Shown: one piece after another, positions 29,416 to 37,964 of the stretch | How positions within the stretch are numbered: position 1 is the stretch's first letter | Layout: every line of letters begins with the position of its first letter | Origin: Leclercia adecarboxylata | Lineage (GTDB): Bacteria; Pseudomonadota; Gammaproteobacteria; Enterobacterales; Enterobacteriaceae | DNA: 64,000 nucleotides | NCBI RefSeq assembly: GCF_023639785.1 | Contig: NZ_CP098325.1 | Location: 4,340,001-4,404,000 of the forward strand | Reading direction: 5' to 3' | The notes under the pieces: model-generated | What the model saw: only the letters and a program-made list of their open reading frames with translations | The model's database searches: none | What the model was told of the DNA's origin: nothing | Program-made: the position numbers and the translations under genes

Positions 29416-31602
29416 ATGTCGACTCCAGAAACACCGAAAAAAGTGCCGCAGTTCTCGGCGCTAAAGCTCGCTCCCCTACCCGCTAAAGAGGCCTGTTGCG
29501 CCGGGGATCATACCTCGCCGCAGGCCGAAACCGTGCCGCCTGTCGAAGGCCGGCGTTACAGCTGGGTGGTCAACGGCATGGACTGCGCCGCCTGCGCCCG
29601 GAAAGTAGAAACCGCCGTTCGCCAGGTGCCGGGCGTGAATCATGTCCAGGTGTTGTTTGCCACGGAAAAATTGCTGGTTGATGCGGCAAGCAACGTCAGC
29701 GCCCAGGTCGAGGCCGCGGTGGTGAAAGCGGGCTACACGCTGCGCAATGAGCACGCCCCGGCCGAAAAAACGTCCCTGCTGGGCGATAACCTCCCGCTCC
29801 TTACGCTGATCGTCCTGATGGCGCTGAGCTGGCTCCTTGCGCAGTTCAACCCTCCCCTCGGCAACCTCGCTTTTATCGCCACTACCCTCGTCGGACTCTG
29901 GCCGGTGGCCCGTCAGGCGTTGCGCCTGATGAAAAGCGGCAGCTGGTTCGCCATCGAAACGCTAATGAGCGTGGCCGCTATCGGGGCGCTGTTTATCGGT
30001 GCCACGGCGGAAGCGGCGATGGTGCTGCTGCTGTTTCTGATCGGCGAGCGGCTCGAAGGCTGGGCCGCGAGCCGGGCGCGTAAAGGGGTGAGCGCGCTGA
30101 TGGCGCTGAAACCCGAAACCGCCACGCAGGTGATTAACGGCGAACGCAAAACCGTGCCCATTGCCGCGCTGCGTCCGGGCGATGTGATTGAAGTCGCCGC
30201 CGGGGGCCGTCTGCCCGCTGACGGAACGCTGCTTACCGCCGCGGCCAGCTTTGACGAAAGCGCGCTGACCGGCGAATCCATCCCGGTGGATCGCACCGCG
30301 GGGGAGAAAGTCCCGGCGGGCGCCACCAGCGTCGATCGTCTGGTAGCGCTGACGGTGTTGTCCGAACCCGGCGACAGCGCCATCGACCGCATCCTGACGC
30401 TTATCGAAGAGGCGGAAGAGCGCCGCGCCCCGGTGGAGCGCTTTATCGATCGCTTCAGCCGCATCTATACCCCGGCAATCATGCTGGTTGCCCTGCTGGT
30501 GGCCGTGGTGCCGCCCCTGCTGTTCGGCGCTCCATGGGAGGGCTGGATCTACAAAGGGCTGACCCTGCTACTGATTGGCTGTCCGTGCGCGCTGGTGATC
30601 TCCACCCCTGCGGCCATCACCTCCGGGCTGGCGGCGGCGGCGCGACGCGGCGCGCTGATTAAGGGCGGTGCGGCGCTGGAGCAGCTGGCGCAGGTGCGGC
30701 AGGTGGCCTTTGATAAAACCGGCACCCTGACGGTCGGCAAGCCGCAGGTGACGGGCATTTATCCCCTTGATATCAGCGAAAACGAACTGCTGGCACAAGC
30801 GGCGGCGGTGGAGCAAGGTTCCACCCACCCGCTGGCGCAGGCGATTGTGCGTGAGGCGAAGGCCCGGAGTCTGACGATTGCGGCGGCCACCGACCAGCAC
30901 GCGCTGATGGGCTCGGGTATCGAGGCCACCGTGGCGGGCAGTAAAATCCTGATTTGTGCGGCGGATAAATTCCCTGCCCCGCAGCTGTCAGCGCAAATCG
31001 TTTCCCTCGAGCAGGCCGGGCATACGGTGGTGATGGTCGTGCAGGATGAGGTGGCAAAAGGGCTTATCACCCTGCGCGATACCCTGCGTGATGACGCGAA
31101 AGAGGCGGTGCAGGCCCTGCACCAGCTTGGGGTCAAAGGGGTGATTTTAACCGGAGATAACCCGCGCGCGGCCGCCGCCATTGCCGGTGAGCTGAGTCTG
31201 GATTACCGGGCTGGCCTGTTGCCCGCCGATAAAGTGCAGGCGGTGACGGCGCTGAATGCCCAGGCGCCGCTGGCGATGGTCGGAGACGGCATCAACGATG
31301 CCCCGGCAATGAAGGCGGCAACGACTGGAATTGCGATGGGCAGCGGCACCGACGTGGCGCTGGAGACCGCCGATGCGGCGCTCACCCACAACCGCCTGAC
31401 CGGACTGGCGCAGATGATTCATCTGGCTCGCGCCACCCGGGCCAATATCCGGCAAAACATCATTATCGCGCTGGGGTTGAAGGGGATATTCCTGGTGACC
31501 ACCCTGCTGGGGATGACCGGTTTGTGGCTGGCGGTGCTGGCGGATACCGGTGCGACGGTACTGGTAACGGCGAACGCGTTGCGGCTGTTGCGGCGCCGGT
31601 AA
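29416..31602 (+). CDS. zntA: Zn/Cd/Pb-exporting P1B-type ATPase ZntA
   Basis: A 728-residue heavy-metal P-type ATPase (E. coli 732) that pumps zinc, cadmium and lead out of the cytoplasm. The N-terminal heavy-metal domain has GMDCAACARK near residue 55 and a short CC motif (ACCAGD) near 27. The membrane CPC motif (GCPCALVI), phosphorylation site DKTGT and hinge GDGINDAPAM are intact. The ATG at 29416 (MSTPETPKK) follows GGAGAG and matches the family start. It is expressed from the ZntR promoter directly upstream. Confidence 0.97.
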   Translation: MSTPETPKKVPQFSALKLAPLPAKEACCAGDHTSPQAETVPPVEGRRYSWVVNGMDCAACARKVETAVRQVPGVNHVQVLFATEKLLVDAASNVSAQVEAAVVKAGYTLRNEHAPAEKTSLLGDNLPLLTLIVLMALSWLLAQFNPPLGNLAFIATTLVGLWPVARQALRLMKSGSWFAIETLMSVAAIGALFIGATAEAAMVLLLFLIGERLEGWAASRARKGVSALMALKPETATQVINGERKTVPIAALRPGDVIEVAAGGRLPADGTLLTAAASFDESALTGESIPVDRTAGEKVPAGATSVDRLVALTVLSEPGDSAIDRILTLIEEAEERRAPVERFIDRFSRIYTPAIMLVALLVAVVPPLLFGAPWEGWIYKGLTLLLIGCPCALVISTPAAITSGLAAAARRGALIKGGAALEQLAQVRQVAFDKTGTLTVGKPQVTGIYPLDISENELLAQAAAVEQGSTHPLAQAIVREAKARSLTIAAATDQHALMGSGIEATVAGSKILICAADKFPAPQLSAQIVSLEQAGHTVVMVVQDEVAKGLITLRDTLRDDAKEAVQALHQLGVKGVILTGDNPRAAAAIAGELSLDYRAGLLPADKVQAVTALNAQAPLAMVGDGINDAPAMKAATTGIAMGSGTDVALETADAALTHNRLTGLAQMIHLARATRANIRQNIIIALGLKGIFLVTTLLGMTGLWLAVLADTGATVLVTANALRLLRRR

Positions 31603-31608
31603 GAAAAC

Positions 31609-31684
31609 GCCCGGTGGCGGCTGCGCCTTACCGGGCCTACAACATCTTCGAACCGTAGGCCGGGCAAGCGCAGCGCCGCCCGGC
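31609..31684. repeat. REP pair (BIME) after zntA
   Basis: Two facing REP units (GCCCGGTGGCGGCTGCG, and GTAGGCCGGGCAAGCG) in the gap between zntA and the convergent TRAP operon. Confidence 0.9.
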
Positions 31685-31691
31685 ATTTTCA

Positions 31692-32978
31692 CTACTGCAT
31701 CCCCAACGTTCGCGGCAACCACAGTGATATCGCCGGAATGTAGGTCACTATCCCTAATACCACCAGCAGCATGGCGTAGAAAGGCAGCATCTCCCGCACT
31801 ACCGCCTCAATTTTCTGCTTGCTCACCGCACTGGCAACAAACAGCACCGATCCTACCGGCGGGGTAATCAGGCCGATCCCGAGGTTCACCATCATGATCA
31901 TGCCGAAATGCACCGGATCGATACCCAGCGAATTGGTCACCGGCAGCAGGACCGGCGTCAGGATCAGGATGATCGGCGCCATGTCCATCAGGGTGCCAAT
32001 CAGCAGCAGCATGATGTTGAGGTACATCAGGATCACGTACTTGTTATCCGAGAGCGAGGTAAAGAACTCGGTGATCCGCATCGGCAGCTGCATGTAGGTC
32101 ATCACCGCGCCAAACGCCGCGGCAAAACCAATCAGGATCATCACGATGGTTACCGTCTTCACCGTGCGGCACATCAGCTTCGGCAGCTCGTTCCACTTGT
32201 AGTCGCGATAGATAAACATGGTGACAAAGAACGCCCACAGGCAGGCCACCGCCGCAGACTCCGTGGCGGTAAAGATACCCGACAGGATCCCGCCGAGAAT
32301 TATCACCACCGTCATCAGGCCCCAGAGGGCATCGAAGAAGATCTTCAGCGCCTGTTTAAAAGGCACCCTCTCACCTTTTGGATAACCCCGCCTGCGCGCA
32401 AAGCCCAGGCACAGCACCATCAGGCTTAACCCGAGGATCAATCCCGGCAGCACGCCCGCAATAAACAGCGTGGCGATAGAGACGGTGCCCCCGGCCGCCA
32501 GCGAGTAGATCACCGAGTTGTGGCTGGGTGGAATCAAAATCGCCTGCACCGAACCGCTGGCCGTCACCGCCGCCGCGTATTCGCGCGGATAACCCTTCTT
32601 CTCCATCTCCGGGATCATCACGGTCCCGATGGAGGCGGTATCCGCCACCGAGGAGCCGGAAATCGCGCCGAAAAAGGTCGAAGCGACGATATTCACCAGC
32701 GACAGCCCGCCGCGAATAAAGCCGACAAAGATATAGGCGAAGTTCACCAGACGCCGGGCAATCCCCCCTTCCGCCATGATCGCCCCCGCCAGGATAAAGA
32801 ACGGGATCGCCAGCAGCGTGAACTTATTCACCCCGCTGGTAATCTGGATCATCAGCGCTTCCAGCGGCAGGTCAATCCACAGCGCGCCGGCCACGGCGCT
32901 TAAGCCAACGGCGAAGGCCACCGGCATCCCCAGCGCCAGCAGAATGGCGAGGGTGAATAACAAAACAAATGCATCCAT
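31692..32978 (-). CDS. TRAP transporter large permease (DctM family)
   Basis: A 428-residue inner membrane protein with about 12 hydrophobic segments, typical of the large TRAP subunit. Conserved DctM phrases include SGSSVADTASIGTVMIPEM near residues 110-128 and NLGIGLITPPVGSVLF near 365. It moves substrate with sodium ions, fed by the binding protein encoded at 33511. It is last of three genes, 10 bp after the small permease. K-12 has no TRAP genes here (zntA is followed by tusA), so this is an insertion relative to K-12. The exact substrate is unknown. Confidence 0.9.
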   Translation of the reverse strand: MDAFVLLFTLAILLALGMPVAFAVGLSAVAGALWIDLPLEALMIQITSGVNKFTLLAIPFFILAGAIMAEGGIARRLVNFAYIFVGFIRGGLSLVNIVASTFFGAISGSSVADTASIGTVMIPEMEKKGYPREYAAAVTASGSVQAILIPPSHNSVIYSLAAGGTVSIATLFIAGVLPGLILGLSLMVLCLGFARRRGYPKGERVPFKQALKIFFDALWGLMTVVIILGGILSGIFTATESAAVACLWAFFVTMFIYRDYKWNELPKLMCRTVKTVTIVMILIGFAAAFGAVMTYMQLPMRITEFFTSLSDNKYVILMYLNIMLLLIGTLMDMAPIILILTPVLLPVTNSLGIDPVHFGMIMMVNLGIGLITPPVGSVLFVASAVSKQKIEAVVREMLPFYAMLLVVLGIVTYIPAISLWLPRTLGMQ

Positions 32979-32988
32979 TGTTCACCCC

Positions 32989-33498
32989 TTAACTGTGGTT
33001 GCCGATCAGAACGACCGGGCGATGCTCCTGAGAGCCAAACATCAGGCGCTCAAGCACAAACAGGATTAACACCGCCGATCCGATCGGCAGCGGCAGATAG
33101 CTTTCGCCGGAGGTCAGGATCGGAAACTCCGCCACCGGCTGCTCCCAGAGTTCAATGCACAGCAGATAGCTGTACCAGAACATGATGCCCGAGATCGCCA
33201 GCATCAGCAGATCGACCACGCGCGCGCAGAGCGTTTTCAGTGAGACCGGCAGTCTGTCAGTGAGCATATTCACCGCAATATGCGAGCCGGCGCGGTAGCT
33301 CACCGCCGCGCCGATAAAGGTGAAGGTCACCATGCAGATAATGGCAATCGGCTCCGGCCACGACTCGCCGCGATTGAGTACGTAGCGCGAAAAGATGCCA
33401 ATCGGGATAACAATAGTCATCACCAGCAGCGACAGCCCGGCAACGGCCATCGCCAGCAGGTAGAGACGGTCCATCCACTTTAGATAAAGTTCGGACAT
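32989..33498 (-). CDS. TRAP transporter small permease (DctQ family)
   Basis: A 169-residue membrane protein with four hydrophobic segments, as expected for DctQ, which clamps the large permease. The conserved GIFSRYVLNRGESWPEPIA lies in the first half. It lies 12 bp after the binding-protein gene and 10 bp before the large permease. Confidence 0.88.
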   Translation of the reverse strand: MSELYLKWMDRLYLLAMAVAGLSLLVMTIVIPIGIFSRYVLNRGESWPEPIAIICMVTFTFIGAAVSYRAGSHIAVNMLTDRLPVSLKTLCARVVDLLMLAISGIMFWYSYLLCIELWEQPVAEFPILTSGESYLPLPIGSAVLILFVLERLMFGSQEHRPVVLIGNHS

Positions 33499-33510
33499 AG
33501 AGGCTCCGGC

Positions 33511-34482
33511 TTACTGAACGTCAGCGATCGCTTTCATCAGATCCTGATGCTTGTCGCCATACTGGGCACGCACCGGCTCTGTCGCTTTGATAAAGACCGC
33601 CTTGTCGATGTCATGGAACTGCACGCCGCCGGCCTTCATTTTTTCCAGCGCCTGGGCATTATATTCCTGCCACAGTTTACGTTGCTCCATCTGGGCTTCG
33701 CGGGCCAGGGTCTTAATCTTCTCCTGCTCGTCGGCGCTCAGCTTGTCCCATTTCACTTTGGAGTAAAGCAGCATTTCAGGGGTGATAAAGTGGCCGCTCA
33801 GGGTGTAGTTTTTGGCGACCGGCATGTAGTTGTGGGCGATAAAGGTTGGTGGGTTATTCTCTGCGCCGTCGATAACCCCGGTCTGCATGCCGCTGTAGAC
33901 TTCACTGACCCCCATCGCGACCGAGTTGGCGCCCATGTCTTTCAGGGTGGCCAGCGCTACCGGGCTACCCTGAACGCGGATCTTCATCCCTTTCAGATCT
34001 TCAGGTTTCACCACCGGGTTCTTGGTGATCAGGTTACGGGTGCCGGAGTCCATCCAGCCGAGGAAGACGAGACGGGATTTCGGGTTGTTGGTCAGCTTCT
34101 CGCCGATGGATTTGCCGATATCGCCGTCGATCACTTTGTGCATATGGTCTTCATCGCGGAAAACGTAGGGCAGCGTAAAGACTTCGATATCCGGCAGAAT
34201 AGCCGCAACCGGTGCCATGGAGACGCGGATCATGTCGATGGCGCCCATCTGCGCCTGCTCAATCATCTGCTTTTCATCACCCAACACCCCGCCCGGGAAG
34301 ACCTTGATATCCAGCTTGCCGTCGGTTTGTTGTTTGAGTTTTTCACCCATATGCTGAACCGCCACCACGTTCGGGTAGCCTTCGGGATGCACGTCAGCGG
34401 CCTTAATGGTTTGTGCAGAGACAGAGGCAGCGAAAGCAGACAGGCACAGAGCGGCCAGCAACGGCTTGAGGGTCGTTTTCAT
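33511..34482 (-). CDS. TRAP transporter solute-binding protein (DctP family)
   Basis: A 323-residue exported receptor with a signal peptide ending near residue 23 (AASVSA). The conserved arginine that binds carboxylates in this family is in MKIRVQGSP near residue 150, and GVIDGAENNP is another family block. The N-terminal AADVHPEGYPNVVA pattern resembles TRAP receptors I associate with uronic acids such as glucuronate and galacturonate, but that assignment is weak. First gene of the operon; GGAG precedes the ATG. A CRP-like palindrome lies about 90 bp upstream, consistent with a carbon-source transporter. Confidence 0.9.
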   Translation of the reverse strand: MKTTLKPLLAALCLSAFAASVSAQTIKAADVHPEGYPNVVAVQHMGEKLKQQTDGKLDIKVFPGGVLGDEKQMIEQAQMGAIDMIRVSMAPVAAILPDIEVFTLPYVFRDEDHMHKVIDGDIGKSIGEKLTNNPKSRLVFLGWMDSGTRNLITKNPVVKPEDLKGMKIRVQGSPVALATLKDMGANSVAMGVSEVYSGMQTGVIDGAENNPPTFIAHNYMPVAKNYTLSGHFITPEMLLYSKVKWDKLSADEQEKIKTLAREAQMEQRKLWQEYNAQALEKMKAGGVQFHDIDKAVFIKATEPVRAQYGDKHQDLMKAIADVQ

Positions 34483-34570
34483 TGAGTCAACTCCAGGGTA
34501 TTAGGGTGAGTATCGGAACGTTGTTTTATTTTTAGACGTTTCAAAACTAGCCTACTCCCCGGAAAACGAG

Positions 34571-34586
34571 GGTGAAGCACTTCACA
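34571..34586. promoter_or_regulatory. CRP-like palindrome upstream of the TRAP operon
   Basis: On the minus strand TGTGA-AGTGCT-TCACC matches the CRP consensus at nine of ten positions and contains the perfect palindrome GTGAAG-TG-CTTCAC. It could be a CRP site or an operator for a dedicated regulator not encoded in this window. Confidence 0.6.
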
Positions 34587-34662
34587 AAAAGCGCTAAAAA
34601 ATGAAATGGCGGTTTAAAATTGTGGTGGCGGTCATGCCGGGTGGCGGCTGCGAGGTAAATGC

Positions 34663-34746
34663 AAAACGGCAACCTTCTGGTTGCCGTTTTTAATGTTTGC
34701 GCCCTCTCCCTGTGGGAGAGGGTCGGGGTGAGGGCATCAGGCCGCA
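34663..34746 (+). repeat. Composite dispersed repeat, copy 2
   Basis: Hairpin AAAACGGCAACC-TTCT-GGTTGCCGTTTTT, then AATGTTTGCG, then CCCTCTCCC-tgt-GGGAGAGGG, then GGGGTGAGGGCATCAGGCCG. It lies just beyond the end of tusA and may terminate transcription toward it. A half REP (GCCGGGTGGCGGCTGCG) is directly upstream. Confidence 0.8.
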
Positions 34747-34761
34747 CACCTCACACAAAAA

Positions 34762-35004
34762 CTAGCCTTTACGTAACAGGTAACGGTAAGGCAAGGTGTT
34801 AGTCTCCTGCGCCAGCAGCTCATGTTCCATAAAGGTACAGAAGCCGGGAATATCGCGGGTGGTGGCCGGATCGTCGGCAATGATTAACAGCGTTTCGCCG
34901 GTTTGCATCGTGCGCACGGTTTTGCGCACCATCATGACGGGCTCAGGGCAGCGCAGACCCTGTGCATCAAGGGTGTGGTCCGGGTGGGTAAACAGATCGG
35001 TCAT
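34762..35004 (-). CDS. tusA: Sulfur carrier protein TusA
   Basis: An 80-residue sulphur-relay protein (E. coli 81). It takes persulphide from the cysteine desulphurase IscS and passes it toward TusBCD for 2-thiolation of tRNA wobble uridine. The active cysteine is in the [13 protein letters not shown] motif near residue 19. The start MTDLFTHPD is chosen by alignment; the frame continues 19 codons upstream without support. Confidence 0.95.
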   Translation of the reverse strand: MTDLFTHPDHTLDAQGLRCPEPVMMVRKTVRTMQTGETLLIIADDPATTRDIPGFCTFMEHELLAQETNTLPYRYLLRKG

Positions 35005-35316
35005 CGTCGTCTCGTTCAGATAAAAACGGCAGTAGTTTACGCCCCGGACCGGGCAATGCAAACCAGGTTAACGATTGCGTAAAAATTAGCCGTTGCAAAC
35101 GCTAGTCAAAGCAGTATGATGCGGCGGTTTTCAGAATCAGGGCATCAGGCGTTATTGTTGAAGCCAGTCTGGAGACGGACAGCGCGCAGAAACCGGAGCG
35201 TACACTTAGTACGTGAGGATTTCGAGCACTGCCCGGATTCAGAATGGCGAATAAAATAGCCTGATGGCCAGATTCATATTGGGTTCCCTCACCCCAACTT
35301 CTAAAAAGGTCACAAT
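35005..35316. other. Spacer between divergent tusA and yhhQ
   Basis: A 312-bp gap. The first part must carry the tusA promoter. The second part is mostly a 142-bp segment with inverted-repeat ends (35134-35275), listed separately. Between that and yhhQ lies a fragment of the CCCTCACCCCAA repeat (35286-35299). No additional gene was found. Confidence 0.6.
35134..35275. repeat. 142-bp hairpin element with inverted-repeat ends
   Basis: The ends GAATCAGGGCATCAGGC (35134-35150) and GCCTGATGGCCAGATTC (35259-35275) are inverted repeats matching at 15 of 17 positions. Inside are further complementary blocks (TACACTTAGTACGTGAGG, and CAGAAACC against GGATTTC), so the whole could fold into a long branched hairpin. 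It looks like a MITE-type intergenic element or a structured leader for yhhQ. No known riboswitch class was recognised. Confidence 0.5.
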
Positions 35317-35982
35317 ATGACGCAGTTCTCTCAATCGCAGCGCGTAAAAGCGTTGTTCTGGCTTTCGCTTTTTCATCTGCTGGTGATCACCTCCAGTAAC
35401 TATCTTGTGCAGCTCCCGATCTCCATTTTTGGTTTTCATACCACCTGGGGCGCGTTCAGTTTCCCGTTTATCTTCCTCGCGACCGACCTCACCGTCCGTA
35501 TCTTTGGCGCGCCTCTGGCACGACGCATTATTTTTGCCGTTATGCTTCCGGCGCTGTTTGTTTCGTACGTGATCTCCTCGCTGTTCTACATGGGAAGCTG
35601 GCAGGGCTTTGAGGCGCTCGCGCACTTCAACCTGTTTGTCGCCCGTATCGCCGCCGCCAGCTTTATGGCCTACGCGCTGGGGCAGATCCTCGACGTGCAT
35701 GTGTTTAACCGCCTGCGCCAGAACCATCGCTGGTGGATGGCGCCGACTGCCTCCACGCTGTTTGGCAACGTCAGCGATACGCTGGCCTTCTTCTTTATCG
35801 CCTTCTGGCGCAGCCCGGATGCCTTCATGGCCGAACACTGGATGGAGATCGCGCTGGTGGATTACGCCTTTAAGGTGCTTATCAGCCTGGTCTTCTTCCT
35901 GCCGATGTACGGCGTGCTGCTGAATATGTTGCTGAAAAGGTTCGAGGATAAATCTGAAATTTCCGCATTACGGGCAGGTTAA
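35317..35982 (+). CDS. yhhQ: Queuosine precursor transporter YhhQ
   Basis: A 221-residue inner membrane protein of the VUT/ECF-like YhhQ family, the E. coli length, with about six membrane segments. The E. coli protein takes up the queuosine precursors preQ0 and preQ1. The conserved FPFIFLATDLTVRIFG and GNVSDTLAFF segments are intact. An unusual inverted-repeat element sits directly upstream. Confidence 0.94.
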   Translation: MTQFSQSQRVKALFWLSLFHLLVITSSNYLVQLPISIFGFHTTWGAFSFPFIFLATDLTVRIFGAPLARRIIFAVMLPALFVSYVISSLFYMGSWQGFEALAHFNLFVARIAAASFMAYALGQILDVHVFNRLRQNHRWWMAPTASTLFGNVSDTLAFFFIAFWRSPDAFMAEHWMEIALVDYAFKVLISLVFFLPMYGVLLNMLLKRFEDKSEISALRAG

Positions 35983-36054
35983 GGGTTCCCCTGAACAGTT
36001 GTGTTAAGATGAGCAGATGCGCCGTTATGGCCGTTTATCGAAAGGAAGAATTCA

Positions 36055-36612
36055 ATGCGCAATCTGGTTAAATATGTCGGGATTGGCCTGCTGGTGATGG
36101 GGCTTGCTGCTTGTGACAACAGCGACACCAAAACGCCTGCTCAGGGTGCGTCTGCGGAAAGCAATGCCACGGGTCAGCCGGTCAGCCTGATGGATGGCAA
36201 ACTTAGCTTCTCTCTGCCTGCGGATATGACCGATCAGAGCGGCAAGCTGGGCACCCAGTCGAATAATATGCACGTCTACTCCGACGCCACCGGGCAAAAA
36301 GCGGTGATTGTCATTGTCGGCGATGACACCAGCGAAGACCTGGGCGTGCTGGCGAAGCGTCTGGAAGATCAGCAGCGCAGCCGCGACCCGCAGCTGCAGG
36401 TGGTCACCAACAAGGCCATCGAGCTGAAAGGCCACAACCTGCAGCAGCTGGACAGCATCATCTCCGCCAAAGGCCAGACCGCCTACTCCTCAGTGGTGCT
36501 GGGTAAAGTGGATAACAAGCTGCTGACCCTGCAAATCACGCTGCCTGCTGACGATCAGCAGAAAGCGCAGACCGCCGCAGAGAACATCATCAATACTCTC
36601 GTGATTCAGTAA
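36055..36612 (+). CDS. dcrB: Lipoprotein DcrB
   Basis: A 185-residue envelope lipoprotein, the E. coli length. The signal peptide ends in the lipobox LAAC (Cys20). In E. coli it is needed for phage C1 and C6 infection and supports lipoprotein maturation and envelope integrity. The soluble part begins after a Ser/Thr/Ala-rich linker. GGAAG precedes the ATG. Its terminator lies within the end of the convergent yhhS. Confidence 0.95.
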   Translation: MRNLVKYVGIGLLVMGLAACDNSDTKTPAQGASAESNATGQPVSLMDGKLSFSLPADMTDQSGKLGTQSNNMHVYSDATGQKAVIVIVGDDTSEDLGVLAKRLEDQQRSRDPQLQVVTNKAIELKGHNLQQLDSIISAKGQTAYSSVVLGKVDNKLLTLQITLPADDQQKAQTAAENIINTLVIQ

Positions 36613-36616
36613 GTTA

Positions 36617-37831
36617 TCACGATGACATGGCCTCCTCCGGAGGCCATTTTTTTAGCCGCCACGTCAGCAGTAACGCCACCGCCACCAGTCCCGCCGCGGC
36701 CAGATAGATAACCGGCACGCCGGCCCACGCCATCACCAGCCCCGCCAGCGGCCCGGTTATCCCCAGCGACATATCCATAAACACCGTGTAGGTCGCCAGC
36801 GCCGCGCCCTGATTCTGCTGCGGCACAGCCTTCACCGCCACGACACCCAGCGCCGGGAAGACCAGCGAGAAGCCCGCCCCGGCGAGGAACACCCCGATCC
36901 GCGCCATCCAGGGTTCCCCGGCGATACCGGTCAGCAGCAGGCCGATAATCTCGACGCCGAAGCAAATCATCGCCACGTTCAGCCCGCCCAGCCGGTTGAT
37001 GCCGTTCGGGAACAGCAGACGCGTGCCGACGAAGGCGCAGCTAAACAGGGTCAGCGCAAAGGCCGCCCCCTCCCAGCCTTTATCGGCGTAGAACAGCGTA
37101 ATGAAGGTGGCGATCACCCCAAAGCCTGCCGAGCCCAGGGCCAGCGCCATGCCGTAGGGCCAGACGCGCCCCAGCACCGCGCGAAACGGCATCGGCTTGC
37201 CCTTGCTGGCCTTCACTTTCGGGCGCGGCAGGGCGAACAGAATCGCCAGCAGCGCCACCACCATAATGGTCAACGCCAGCCCATTCAGGCCGGTGTAGCG
37301 GTAGCACAGCACCCCCAGCGGAGCCCCCATCGCCATCGCCCCGTAGGTGACAATCCCGTTCCAGGAGATCACCCGCCCAATGTGCGAAGCCCCCACCACG
37401 CCCACGCCCCACAGCGTGGAGCCGGTGCCGGCAAGGCTTTGCCCTACGCCTAAAATCACGCGGCCAAAACAGAGCAACGCGAGGCTCACCACCGGCCAGG
37501 CGCTGGTGAGTCCCGCCAGAAAATAGCTGACCCCGCTCAGGAAACAGCCGCACAGCCCCAGCACCACAATGCTTTTTGGCCCAAACAGGTCGGCATAGCG
37601 TCCGGCATAGGGGCGGCTTAACAGGGTGGCGAAGTATTGCAGGCTGATCACCAGGCCCGCCCAGAAGGCGCTAAAGCCCATGATGTCATGCACATAGCCC
37701 GGCAGGACGGCCAGCGGCAGGCCGATGGTCAGGTAGCTGGCAAAGTTGAAAATAACGACGGAAACAATACGCAGGTTGAGGCGTAATCCACTCAGTGCCG
37801 GTTCGGCGGCAGGTTCGGGCATCAGGTTCAC
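36617..37831 (-). CDS. yhhS: Major facilitator superfamily transporter YhhS
   Basis: A 404-residue MFS exporter (E. coli 405) with 12 membrane segments. The loop 2-3 motif GRYADLFGPKSIVVLG is near residues 77-92. E. coli YhhS has been linked to arabinose efflux and glyphosate tolerance; the natural substrate is unknown. It converges on dcrB, and its last codons double as the dcrB terminator. Confidence 0.92.
   Translation of the reverse strand: MNLMPEPAAEPALSGLRLNLRIVSVVIFNFASYLTIGLPLAVLPGYVHDIMGFSAFWAGLVISLQYFATLLSRPYAGRYADLFGPKSIVVLGLCGCFLSGVSYFLAGLTSAWPVVSLALLCFGRVILGVGQSLAGTGSTLWGVGVVGASHIGRVISWNGIVTYGAMAMGAPLGVLCYRYTGLNGLALTIMVVALLAILFALPRPKVKASKGKPMPFRAVLGRVWPYGMALALGSAGFGVIATFITLFYADKGWEGAAFALTLFSCAFVGTRLLFPNGINRLGGLNVAMICFGVEIIGLLLTGIAGEPWMARIGVFLAGAGFSLVFPALGVVAVKAVPQQNQGAALATYTVFMDMSLGITGPLAGLVMAWAGVPVIYLAAAGLVAVALLLTWRLKKWPPEEAMSS
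36624..36652 (+). terminator. dcrB terminator inside yhhS 3' end
   Basis: ATGGCCTC-CTCC-GGAGGCCAT forms an 8-bp stem followed by seven T residues. It starts 11 bases after dcrB and lies entirely within the last codons of yhhS on the opposite strand. Confidence 0.88.
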
Positions 37832-37964
37832 CAGAATTTTTACAACAGTGTTTCACTATTACCATGCCAGGGGCTGAAATGCAGCAGTGACTTTAAGAAT
37901 AACAGCGTCAACCGAAGCGTCGCGCGCACACTACACTTATGGGCATCTAATAAGAGGAAACACC

